Translations under genes and position numbers: made by a program | In this document: one piece after another, positions 1-5,917 of the stretch | How the letters are laid out: each line of letters starts with the position of its first letter | How positions within the stretch are numbered: the first letter of the stretch is position 1 | The notes under the pieces: model-generated | Seen by the model: only the letters and a program-made list of their open reading frames with translations | What the model was told of the DNA's origin: nothing | Databases searched by the model: none | Source of the DNA: Mariniphaga sp. | GTDB lineage: Bacteria; Bacteroidota; Bacteroidia; Bacteroidales; Prolixibacteraceae | Reading direction: 5' to 3' | Length of the DNA: 6,119 bases | NCBI GenBank assembly: GCA_013203525.1 | Contig: JABMQB010000614.1 | Location: forward strand, 1 to 6,119

Positions 1-41
1 ATTTCCTCAATTTTTTTTGAAACTTCACGTACTTCAATCAT
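1..41 (-). CDS. Start of a probable ABC transporter ATP-binding protein (partial)
   Basis: An ATG lies at 39-41 on the minus strand, 11 bases after the stop of the esterase reading frame. The 13 codons visible before the window ends read MIEVREVSKKIEE. An opening of the form M-I-E-V-x-x-(V/L)-S-K is the usual first beta strand of ABC-transporter nucleotide-binding subunits, where it precedes the Walker A loop. The Walker motifs themselves would lie outside the window, so this is recognition by N-terminal pattern only. There is no Shine-Dalgarno sequence, as for the other genes here. The short gap to the esterase suggests the two could be transcribed together. Any gene with a similar opening strand cannot be excluded. 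Confidence 0.5.
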   Translation of the reverse strand, partial: MIEVREVSKKIEE

Positions 42-52
42 AATTAATCAAA

Positions 53-923
53 TTAGCGATTTATCAGTGGTTCAAAAATAAACTGCATCCCCCGGTTGTA
101 TCCTTCTGGTTTTGAGCTGGCATGATAAGCATTGTCAAGTAATCGGAATTTATATCTGAAGTTTTTGTAATTGTGTTTTTTTAGTGCTTCATCAAACCTT
201 AATATACTTTTTACAAAAGCGGGATTATTTGGCATCTCTTTTTCACCGCCAGTCATATAAAGCGAAACAGAAAGTTCTTTGTTGTTTTTGCTAAATTCTT
301 CTTCATACTTAAAAAGCCAGTCATCATCCCAATCAGTGGCCGGGCTGATTGCCATAAATGCATTAAATAAATTGGGTTTAGTAAATTAAGGTATACAATG
401 TAAACATCCCTCCGGCAGATGATCCACCAAGTGCTCTCCACTCTGGATCAACACGGAAGTTTTTCCCCATATAACAAATAAAATCTTTTTCAACTACTTG
501 AAGAAATTCATCTGCTCCGCCACCAATATTATACTGATTCGATTTGGTTGGCATATAATCATGTATTCGCAATGGTCCATAATCAGGGATTTCGCCTTTA
601 TATGAAAAACCAACCAGAAAACAATCGGTAATTCGCTGGTCATATTTCAGGTTATTGTAAATCATTGTTAAAAGCGGGAAATCGTAATATCCATCGCAGA
701 AGTAAACAACGGGGTATTTTTTATCCGGATTTTGACTATAGGTTGACGGATAATTAATAATCAGTTCGTATTCTTTATTATTAACTGAAGATTTAACCTC
801 TTTTATAATTCCAAGTTTAACACTTCTGTATTCTTCCGCTGCATCCTGTGCCCATACTTGTAAATTGATGCAAAAGAAAATTATTAGAGTGAAAATCAAA
901 ATTGTTTTAAATCGCTTTTTCAT
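53..923 (-). pseudogene. Secreted alpha/beta-hydrolase (esterase D / IroE-like), broken by a one-base frameshift
   Basis: Two minus-strand reading frames together make one esterase. The first (923 to 378) has a signal peptide ending VWA|QD at about residue 26, then an alpha/beta-hydrolase core (YPVVYFCDG at 70-78) and the nucleophile elbow GSSAG with Ser169 at the centre. It then stops soon after the elbow. The second frame carries the rest: AFMAISPATDW, a GGE segment (candidate acid Glu227 in the joined numbering) and YHASSKPEGYNRG with catalytic His267. Reading leucine 179 at 387-389, skipping base 386 and continuing TTT-ACT-AAA from 385 gives TLFTKPNLFNAFMAISP, which restores the expected strand and helix, and a 289-residue product of normal family length. 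So one extra base (or two lost) sits near 383-388. The family hydrolyses esters, including siderophore esters; the substrate here is unknown. The break could be a recent mutation or a sequencing error: both halves look otherwise intact. Confidence 0.85.
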
Positions 924-1028
924 AATATTGTTTTAAAACAGCTTGTTAATATACCTAATAAGTATTATTTAACAGGATTGGTTACATTGAATTTTATTAG
1001 GGGCTGACTAAATCTTTTAATTTTTTTC

Positions 1029-2210
1029 TTATATAGGATCTTCATTTTTATCAGGTTCGCGGTGAACAATGGCTTCATAAATTCGTGTTGCTACCGGCGG
1101 ACATCCTTTTATGTGTATTCCTTTTTCTTTCATATGCCGCGTGCAATTGCCAACAAACACTGTCCCATCCATCGCTTTTTCTATCCCTTTCCCAATGGCA
1201 ATATGAAATTTTCCATCGCATAAAGCATACTGGCTCATATCCTCACCAAAACGTTTTAGGAATAACATTAAACTAGACTGGCACGAACTACATGAATCAA
1301 TATCCTGTACTTCAATTCCGGGAAATTGAACCGATATTTTTGTGGGAGGTTTCTTGTACTGGTATATGTATTTTTCGTATGAATTGGTGACTACATTATA
1401 ATCTTCCACCTTAATCGACATCTTTTTTCGTTCTGAAATGATTTTAAGATGAGGAACTTCTTCTGCATTTAAACCCATTAGTTTACAAGTAAGAACATCG
1501 GCGCCCATAGCATCGAAAGAAGCAACTGCAAAGTCCGACTTTACGGGTTCACCACCGGAAGGGCCCAATCCTTCCATGCCAATATAACCATCAACAACGG
1601 TCATGTGAGGCATTAACACAGAGGCCAAATCGGAGATGGCAGAATCCAGTGTCTTTTCGGGATATACTTTTTTATGATATTCTAACTGATGATAACGGAC
1701 TTTTTCGTGTCGGTACAAACACCCTTTAAAATTTTTAATTCCAAGCGTTACGCCTGTATGCATGTGTGTTTTGGTAACCGGAACCGAAATCAGGACATCG
1801 TAATCGTACACCTGTTGGCAAATTTTAGTTTCGGTTATTATTCGTGGGTGCGGTATATTTTTAACAATGGGAGGTTTTGAATTAAAATCGATAAGCTCAA
1901 TATCATAACGGGCTGCCATTTCGGTGAATCCTGCACGCTTAAATGCTTTGAAAACATCAACCCCGACAATGGGGCTTTCACCAATGGCTATGGTTTCAAC
2001 ACCCAGTTTATTTAGCGTTTCGATAATCGCAGCCACAGCTTCAGGATGGGTATTGTATCCCGATTCGGGAGGTGCAATACGCCCAACGTTGGGTTTTATT
2101 AAAATTCGTTTATCTTTTAGTGAGGATAAATCAAGTTGACTAAGTGCTTCAATAACATTCAGGAACGGTCCGTTTTTGCCTGCGACACTTACAATTGGCT
2201 TTGAAATCAT
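1029..2210 (-). CDS. DUF362-domain protein with C-terminal cysteine cluster (putative Fe-S protein)
   Basis: This 393-residue protein without a signal peptide belongs to the DUF362 family, whose biochemical role is unsettled. Family hallmarks seen here are ILIKPN at 36-41, THPEAV at 54-59, GESP at 77-80, the long block ISVPVTKTHMHTG with GIKNFKG at about 141-163, and VVDGYIGMEGLGPSGG at 205-220. The C-terminal quarter carries Cys307-x2-Cys310, GNC at Cys356 and KGCPP at Cys370. This arrangement could hold a [4Fe-4S] cluster, consistent with an electron-transfer or redox role; that is inference. The ATG at 2208-2210 is preceded by a good Bacteroidetes -7 match at 2242-2249. The gene is divergent from the peroxidase gene and 105 bp upstream of the esterase, with no terminator seen between, so read-through into the esterase is possible. 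No specific substrate can be named from sequence. Confidence 0.85.
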   Translation of the reverse strand: MISKPIVSVAGKNGPFLNVIEALSQLDLSSLKDKRILIKPNVGRIAPPESGYNTHPEAVAAIIETLNKLGVETIAIGESPIVGVDVFKAFKRAGFTEMAARYDIELIDFNSKPPIVKNIPHPRIITETKICQQVYDYDVLISVPVTKTHMHTGVTLGIKNFKGCLYRHEKVRYHQLEYHKKVYPEKTLDSAISDLASVLMPHMTVVDGYIGMEGLGPSGGEPVKSDFAVASFDAMGADVLTCKLMGLNAEEVPHLKIISERKKMSIKVEDYNVVTNSYEKYIYQYKKPPTKISVQFPGIEVQDIDSCSSCQSSLMLFLKRFGEDMSQYALCDGKFHIAIGKGIEKAMDGTVFVGNCTRHMKEKGIHIKGCPPVATRIYEAIVHREPDKNEDPI

Positions 2211-2241
2211 GGGCCGAAGATATCAATCCTTAAGTTTTGAT

Positions 2242-2249
2242 CAAAAATA
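2242..2249 (-). promoter_or_regulatory. Candidate -7 promoter element of the DUF362 gene
   Basis: On the minus strand these bases read TATTTTTG, a full match to the Bacteroidetes primary-sigma -7 consensus TAnnTTTG. It lies 31 bases before the ATG, giving a leader of roughly 25 bases. No clear TTG/TTTG -33 element sits at the usual 19-21 base spacing; only a TTTC occurs nearby. The region is AT-rich, so a chance match is possible. Confidence 0.45.
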
Positions 2250-2452
2250 AATTACAGATTGAAAGAAAATTTAGTCATTTTACAATATTGGCTTTATTTA
2301 AAAACTAGTTTTTGAATTTATAATCTCTTGAATGTTATTTAAGTGATTTCAGTTACGGCTCATATTTAATAACAAACCATTAACATCAAAACACTTGTGT
2401 TGGTGTGAACCATTCAATGCGTTTCCTGTTTTGTAAGAAAAACTATGAAATT

Positions 2453-3001
2453 ATGAAGACAAAATTATTTACATTAATTATTTTATTTACGATGGCTGTA
2501 CCATCAATTATTAGTGCACAGAAAACTTTCCACGATTTTAAAGTAGAAGCAATCGACGGAACTGAATTTGACCTTTCAACATTAAAAGGAAAAAAGGTTT
2601 TGGTTATTAATACCGCATCAAAATGTGGAAATACTTCACAATACGAAGGTTTGGAAAAACTTTACAAACAATATGGAAGCAAAGAGTTTGTTATTGTTGG
2701 TTTTCCGGCCAATAATTTTGGCAAACAGGAACCAGGCAGTGATGAAGAAATTGCTGAATTTTGTGAAAAAAATTACGGTGTCACATTTCCAATGATGTCA
2801 AAAATCAGTGTAAAAGGTGATGATATCCACGAAGTATATCAATGGTTAACTCAAAAAGAAAAGAATGGGTTGCTGGATTCAGATGTTACCTGGAATTTTC
2901 AGAAGTATATGATTGATGAAAATGGGAAACTGGTTGATACCGCCACTCCAAAAACCCAGCCTTACGACGAAAAAATTGTAGCCTGGATTGAGGGGAAATA
3001 G
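2453..3001 (+). CDS. Exported glutathione peroxidase-like thiol peroxidase (Cys type)
   Basis: This 182-residue protein of the glutathione peroxidase family (thioredoxin fold) reduces hydrogen peroxide or organic hydroperoxides; bacterial cysteine forms usually take electrons from thioredoxin-like donors. Starting at ATG 2453 gives a clean signal peptide, cut after IISA at about residue 22, so the enzyme should act in the periplasm. The frame is open back to a GTG at 2405, but those 16 residues would only obstruct the signal peptide. The family signature NTASKCGNT holds the peroxidatic Cys58. GKQEPG gives Gln92, and VTWNFQKY gives Trp147 and Asn148, completing the catalytic tetrad. Cys104 in EIAEFCEKNYGVTFP matches the resolving cysteine of atypical 2-Cys members. 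The usual FPCNQFG segment reads FPANNFG here, so that cysteine is Ala86. It is monocistronic, ending at a strong terminator. No Shine-Dalgarno sequence is present. Confidence 0.93.
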   Translation: MKTKLFTLIILFTMAVPSIISAQKTFHDFKVEAIDGTEFDLSTLKGKKVLVINTASKCGNTSQYEGLEKLYKQYGSKEFVIVGFPANNFGKQEPGSDEEIAEFCEKNYGVTFPMMSKISVKGDDIHEVYQWLTQKEKNGLLDSDVTWNFQKYMIDENGKLVDTATPKTQPYDEKIVAWIEGK

Positions 3002-3004
3002 GGT

Positions 3005-3039
3005 TTGATTCTGGTTGCTCGTTTCTGGTTACTGGCTGA
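3005..3039 (+). repeat. Degenerate 7-base tandem repeat
   Basis: Five consecutive heptamers can be lined up just after the peroxidase stop codon: TTGATTC, TGGTTGC, TCGTTTC, TGGTTAC and TGGCTGA, giving a consensus close to TGGTTNC. The copies are imperfect, so the array is decaying. The sequence lies between the stop codon and the terminator and would be transcribed in the 3' untranslated region. I recall runs of similar CTGGTTT-type heptamers from intergenic regions of other Bacteroidetes, but have not checked this. Confidence 0.55.
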
Positions 3040-3072
3040 AGGCAAACTGGAATTTGGCTTAAATGTTTTTAG

Positions 3073-3111
3073 AAGGATGGTATCTCTTTGAGGGATTCCA
3101 TCCTTTTTTTT
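3073..3111 (+). terminator. Rho-independent terminator of the peroxidase gene
   Basis: AAGGATGG at 3073-3080 pairs perfectly with CCATCCTT at 3098-3105. The stem is extended past one T-T mismatch by ATC/GAT (3082-3084 with 3094-3096), and the right arm runs into eight consecutive T residues (3104-3111). It begins 71 bases after the stop of the peroxidase gene and is the clearest terminator in the window. Confidence 0.9.
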
Positions 3112-3161
3112 ACTTGCTTCGTTATTAGTGTCAAGTCAGTGGTTCTTTTTCGGTTCAGACC

Positions 3162-3184
3162 ATCAAGGTTTCAAAAACCTTGAT
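3162..3184. repeat. Perfect 10-bp inverted repeat (REP-like palindrome)
   Basis: ATCAAGGTTT at 3162-3171 and AAACCTTGAT at 3175-3184 are perfect inverted copies separated by CAA. No U-run long enough for efficient termination follows on either strand (only AGTTTT on plus). It lies 50 bases beyond the terminator in the gene-free convergent region. I recall ATCAAGGTTT...AAACCTTGAT palindromes as dispersed elements in Bacteroidetes genomes, so a dispersed palindromic element is more likely than a gene-specific signal. Confidence 0.65.
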
Positions 3185-3256
3185 AGTTTTGCCAATAAAA
3201 TTACCTATCAATTAATTAATAGTTGATTTATATCTAGAGTCCGATTTTGTTTTTTT

Positions 3257-3324
3257 TGTCATCTCGACGATAGGAGAGATCTGTTTTTGGATGAGATTTC
3301 TCTTTGTTCCTCATCGAAATGACA
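3257..3324. repeat. 68-bp palindromic element (MITE/REP-like), TGTCAT-TCGA ends
   Basis: The ends are inverted copies: TGTCATCTCGA at 3257-3267 against TCGAAATGACA at 3314-3324, 10 of 11 matching. Further pairing continues inward: AGGAGAGATCT at 3272-3282 can pair with AGATTTCTC at 3294-3302 plus CCT at 3309-3311, and CGAT near 3269 with ATCG near 3313. Transcribed from either strand it would fold into a long imperfect hairpin. It has no coding capacity and no terminator U-run. The architecture matches a repeat type I recall as widespread in bacterial intergenic regions (GTCATTTCGA ... TCGAAATGAC). A transposase-mobilised origin is inference. Confidence 0.7.
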
Positions 3325-3426
3325 GAATCCAAAGGGGATTAATGAATTAGTGTCAATCCCGGCAGCGGAAATGACCTATTAAATCCTGGATTTTCGTTCG
3401 CTGGAATAAGTTTATTTTAAAATTTC

Positions 3427-3495
3427 TCATTCCTGAAGAAATGAAATGAATATCAGGAATCTTTTACGAAAAGATTCCCACGTCCGCAGGAATGA
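3427..3495. repeat. 69-bp palindromic element with nested hairpin, TCATTCCTG ends
   Basis: The terminal nonamers TCATTCCTG (3427-3435) and CAGGAATGA (3487-3495) are perfect inverted copies. Nested inside is a second perfect stem, GGAATCTTTT (3456-3465) with AAAAGATTCC (3469-3478), around a three-base ACG loop. Size and layout (TCAT ends, inner GAATCT/AGATTC stem) resemble the element at 3257-3324, and match a second repeat type I recall with GTCATTCC...GGAATGAC ends. It lies in a non-coding gap and encodes nothing. Neither strand shows a terminator U-run. Confidence 0.7.
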
Positions 3496-3559
3496 TTTCT
3501 TGATATTGCCATTCAGTTAAGGATGCCTTTAAATAATAGTATAACATCTTTTGTAATTA

Positions 3560-3589
3560 AAAAGCTTCCACATTTCAGCAGAAGCTTTT
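3560..3589 (-). terminator. Probable terminator of the CoA-transferase/epimerase unit
   Basis: AAAAGCTTC at 3560-3568 and GAAGCTTTT at 3581-3589 form a perfect 9-bp stem with a 12-base loop. Read on the minus strand, the stem ends in GCTTTTTAATTA, giving a short U-run. It lies 125 bases beyond the epimerase stop codon. The plus-strand reading also ends in TTTTA, so it may work weakly both ways. The stem has only two G-C pairs, so its strength is uncertain. Confidence 0.55.
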
Positions 3590-3713
3590 ATCTCATGTAA
3601 GGTGAGATTTAAGTTATGTAAATTGTATTTTTAAATACGAATTAAAAGTATTAAAATTTCCCAACTTAAGGAGAAAATTGCGAATACATTTTTTGAACTA
3701 AAACAGCAGTAAG

Positions 3714-4118
3714 TTATTTTTCACTACATAGTTCGGTAAGTACCCCTAAAGTGGATTTTGGGTGAAGAAATCCAATGTTTAATCCTTCAGCACCTTTTCT
3801 TGGTGTTTTATCGATTGCAGCGACACCCTTTTCTTCAACTTCTATCAATGCCTGACTAACATTGTTGGTTGCAAAAGCAATATGATGAATACCAGCTCCT
3901 TTTTTTGCAATAAATTTTCCGATTGGCCCTTCCGGATCGGTTGATTCAAGTAATTCGATTTTTGTATCGCCAACTTTAAAAAATGCCGTTTTTACTTTCT
4001 GGTCGGCAACTTCTTCAACAGCATAACATTTTAATCCAAAAACTTTTTCATATAAAGCTATGGCTTCATCCATGTTTTCAACGGCAATGCCAATATGTTC
4101 GATGTGAGAAATATTCAT
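3714..4118 (-). CDS. mce: Methylmalonyl-CoA epimerase
   Basis: This 134-residue VOC/glyoxalase-fold protein interconverts (2R)- and (2S)-methylmalonyl-CoA in the cytoplasm, linking B12-dependent methylmalonyl-CoA mutase to propionyl-CoA carboxylation or decarboxylation. The two beta-alpha-beta-beta-beta modules are visible: the first opens with IEHIGIAVENMDEAIALYEKVFGL (written in the shorter form HIGIAV, residues 8-13), the second with GIHHIAFATNNV. By alignment from memory to characterised epimerases, the metal ligands would be His8, Glu55 (in KIELLE), His79 and Glu129 (in LTEL). FLHPKSTLGVLTEL near the end is the typical family finish, and the length is normal. The ATG at 4116-4118 begins exactly at the first strand. 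It follows the CoA-transferase gene by 81 bp without a promoter match in the gap, suggesting co-transcription. Unlike many Bacteroidetes loci, no methylmalonyl-CoA decarboxylase subunit follows. Confidence 0.95.
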   Translation of the reverse strand: MNISHIEHIGIAVENMDEAIALYEKVFGLKCYAVEEVADQKVKTAFFKVGDTKIELLESTDPEGPIGKFIAKKGAGIHHIAFATNNVSQALIEVEEKGVAAIDKTPRKGAEGLNIGFLHPKSTLGVLTELCSEK

Positions 4119-4199
4119 AATTTGATTCTGTTAATTTTCCGAAATTTAGGTATAATAAATGGAATTTCAGATGTTTGGAAATTGGATTGGTATATCGTA

Positions 4200-5510
4200 T
4201 TAATCTTTATCCCATACAAAATGGAAATGCGGGCCAAACCTTTCAAATGCAGCTTTATCCAGTTCCTCCTGATGATCGGGATGGGCAATAGAAATAATAA
4301 GTTTAGCACGTTCCTGTAATGGCATTCCATATAAATTTACAGCACCATACTCAGTAACCAGCCAATGGATATTAGCACGGGTACTTACAACTCCAGCACC
4401 GGGCGTGAGGATTGGTGCAATTTTACTAATTCCTTTTTTAGTAACCGATGGTATTGCAATAATTGGTTTTCCTCCTTTACTTAACGAAGCACCACGTAAA
4501 AAGTCGATTTGCCCGCCAACTCCGGAATATAACTTTGTACCAATTGAATCGGCACAAACCTGGCCTGTAATATCAATTTGTAAAGCTGAATTTATAGCGG
4601 TTACTTTTGGATTTTTAGCTATAACATTTACCCGGTTTGTATATTTTACATCCTGCATGGCAACACCTGGATTGTCATTAATAAAATCATATAAATATTT
4701 TGACCCCATCAGGAAGGTAGCTACCATTTTCCCTTTGTCAACGGCTTTATTTCGTCCATTTACAACTCCTTTATCAAAAAGAGGAAGGATTCCATCGGCA
4801 AACATTTCGGAATGTACACCAAGGTCTTTGTGATTACCAAGCATGGTTAAAACCGCATTTGGGATAGCTCCAATTCCCATTTGGAGGGTAGCCCCGTCTT
4901 CAACCAATTCAGCGACATACCGTCCGATTTTCATATCGGTTTCTGTAATAGTTGCTGGATTGATAGCTATTAAAGGAGAGTCATCCTCAACAAAAATATC
5001 AATATCATCGGTAGAGATCATTGCATCACCAAAGGCTCTGGGGACATTGGGATTTATGATAGCTATAACAGTATCAGCCGTTTCAACAGCAGCCAGCGTT
5101 GCATCAACCGAAGTTCCAAGCGAAACAAAACCAAACTTATCGGGTGTCGACACCTGGATCATTGCAACATTTACATTCAAATAACCTTCTCTGATCAACC
5201 TTTGAGTTTCATGAAGGAAAACCGGAATATAATCGGCATATCCTGCTTGAGTCTGTTTTCTTACGTTTCCACCCACAAAAAACGATTCCAGTTTAAAGAT
5301 GCCTTCAAACTCAGGATTGGCATAATCAACGGTTCCTTCGGTGTGAATATGTTGAATCCTGACATTCCTGAATTCCTTATTTCTACCCCTGTTACACATG
5401 GCTTTAATCAGCGGATGAGGTGTAACTGCTACGCTGTGGAGATGAACACGATCATTCGACTTAATAACTCTTACTGCAGCTTCCGGAGTGATGTATTTTA
5501 TTGATTTCAT
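4200..5510 (-). CDS. Acetyl-CoA hydrolase/transferase family CoA-transferase (4-hydroxybutyrate/acetate type)
   Basis: This 436-residue cytoplasmic CoA-transferase moves CoA between carboxylic acids through a glutamyl-CoA thioester. The N-terminal domain opens with YITPEAAVRVIKSNDRV. Later come QMGIGAIPNAVL (220-231), the DLGVHSEMFADG block with candidate catalytic Glu235, and VGGQIDFLRGA (341-351) followed by KPIIAIPS. The family C-terminal domain contains IHWLVTEYGAVNLYG (391-405) and LIISIAHPDHQEEL. Length and the glutamate position agree closely with 4-hydroxybutyrate CoA-transferase (about 438 residues, Glu238 in the clostridial enzyme), but butyryl-, propionyl- or succinyl-CoA:acetate transferases share the same layout, so the acid is not decided. 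I chose ATG 5510 because the in-frame upstream TTG (5546) overlaps the -7 promoter match. The epimerase gene follows, pointing to propionate or succinate metabolism. Confidence 0.9.
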   Translation of the reverse strand: MKSIKYITPEAAVRVIKSNDRVHLHSVAVTPHPLIKAMCNRGRNKEFRNVRIQHIHTEGTVDYANPEFEGIFKLESFFVGGNVRKQTQAGYADYIPVFLHETQRLIREGYLNVNVAMIQVSTPDKFGFVSLGTSVDATLAAVETADTVIAIINPNVPRAFGDAMISTDDIDIFVEDDSPLIAINPATITETDMKIGRYVAELVEDGATLQMGIGAIPNAVLTMLGNHKDLGVHSEMFADGILPLFDKGVVNGRNKAVDKGKMVATFLMGSKYLYDFINDNPGVAMQDVKYTNRVNVIAKNPKVTAINSALQIDITGQVCADSIGTKLYSGVGGQIDFLRGASLSKGGKPIIAIPSVTKKGISKIAPILTPGAGVVSTRANIHWLVTEYGAVNLYGMPLQERAKLIISIAHPDHQEELDKAAFERFGPHFHFVWDKD

Positions 5511-5543
5511 AGGTTTCAGAATAAGGTTTTCAAAAACAGGCGG

Positions 5544-5551
5544 CAAATATA
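5544..5551 (-). promoter_or_regulatory. Candidate -7 promoter element of the CoA-transferase gene
   Basis: On the minus strand the bases read TATATTTG, a full match to TAnnTTTG, 33 bases before the ATG at 5510. Transcription would start near 5537, giving a leader of about 27 bases. A -33 TTG at the right distance is not evident. The element overlaps the alternative TTG start codon, which argues that translation begins at 5510 instead. Confidence 0.5.
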
Positions 5552-5865
5552 TAAATTTAAATTTCTGTGTTGCTTTTCGTACTCTAAAAGTGGAAGAACC
5601 AATCTGTTTGTAAACTATTTGTTAAAACTAAAATTGAAGAACTGACTTTTGTCATTCGTTATGTTTGTACAATTCTAGTAGTTAACAAAATTATTGATTG
5701 AATGTTTAGTTTTCCTTGTAAATCAGTGTAGATGTATGAAAAGGAAATTTGTAACTTTTTTAGTTCGATGAAATAGTTTTTAGCCCATTTGCCAGATAAT
5801 AACAGTTGTTGATATTTTTGTTTGTAAAGTGTCTAAATCCATCCTGAATTGTTTTAGGTTATTTA

Positions 5866-5873
5866 TATCTTTG
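5866..5873 (+). promoter_or_regulatory. Probable -7 promoter element of purL
   Basis: TATCTTTG matches the Bacteroidetes consensus TAnnTTTG exactly and is followed by CGCC, a common context for such promoters. It lies 44 bases before the purL ATG, placing transcription start near 5880. The nearest upstream TTG (5849-5851) is closer than the ideal 19-21 base spacing, so the -33 element is uncertain. It is the best promoter match in the window. Confidence 0.6.
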
Positions 5874-5917
5874 CGCCGTGTTATAAAACATATAATGTTC
5901 CAAAAAACTACCGGAAG

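Larger units (their letters stand above)
3002..3713. other. 712-bp gene-free convergent intergenic region
   Basis: No convincing open frame, tRNA or other RNA gene is seen between the convergent peroxidase and epimerase genes. The region holds, in order, a heptamer array, the peroxidase terminator, three palindromic elements, and a terminator-like hairpin facing the epimerase. The stretch 3352-3409, between the two larger elements, contains scraps such as GTCAATCCCGG and CGCTGGAATAAG that look like a further decayed element, but they do not pair well enough to annotate. The remaining sequence is AT-rich with no recognised signal. Confidence 0.75.
5511..5917. other. 407-bp divergent promoter region between the CoA-transferase and purL
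   Basis: No gene of useful length is seen. The ends hold the -7 elements of the two flanking genes. In the middle, TATGTTTG at 5660-5667 (plus) is a further full match to the -7 consensus, with a TTG 23 bases upstream, but no reading frame follows it before purL. I saw no riboswitch-like fold and no strong hairpin terminator; the rest is AT-rich and unremarkable. Confidence 0.6.

Noticed and set aside
929..940. 12-base perfect palindrome TGTTTTAAAACA just upstream of the esterase start
   Set aside because: It is low-complexity AT sequence in an AT-rich leader, with no promoter element positioned around it, so an operator call is not supported.
2390..2401. Inverted repeat AACAC-TT-GTGTT upstream of the peroxidase gene, a possible operator
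   Set aside because: It has only five-base arms, matches no oxidative-stress regulator site I can name, and has no recognisable promoter nearby.
2405..2452. N-terminal extension of the peroxidase from GTG 2405 or ATG 2417
   Set aside because: The added residues would precede a well-formed signal peptide that starts naturally at ATG 2453.
3257..3495. Reading the clustered palindromes as a CRISPR array
   Set aside because: The elements differ in sequence, are not regularly spaced direct repeats, and no cas gene is present.
4405..5504. Long plus-strand open frames opposite the CoA-transferase gene
   Set aside because: They are antisense shadows of a strongly recognised coding gene and show no domain-like sequence.
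5511..5546. N-terminal extension of the CoA-transferase from a TTG codon
   Set aside because: The extra 12 residues are not family-like, and the TTG lies within the probable -7 promoter element, so ATG 5510 is preferred.
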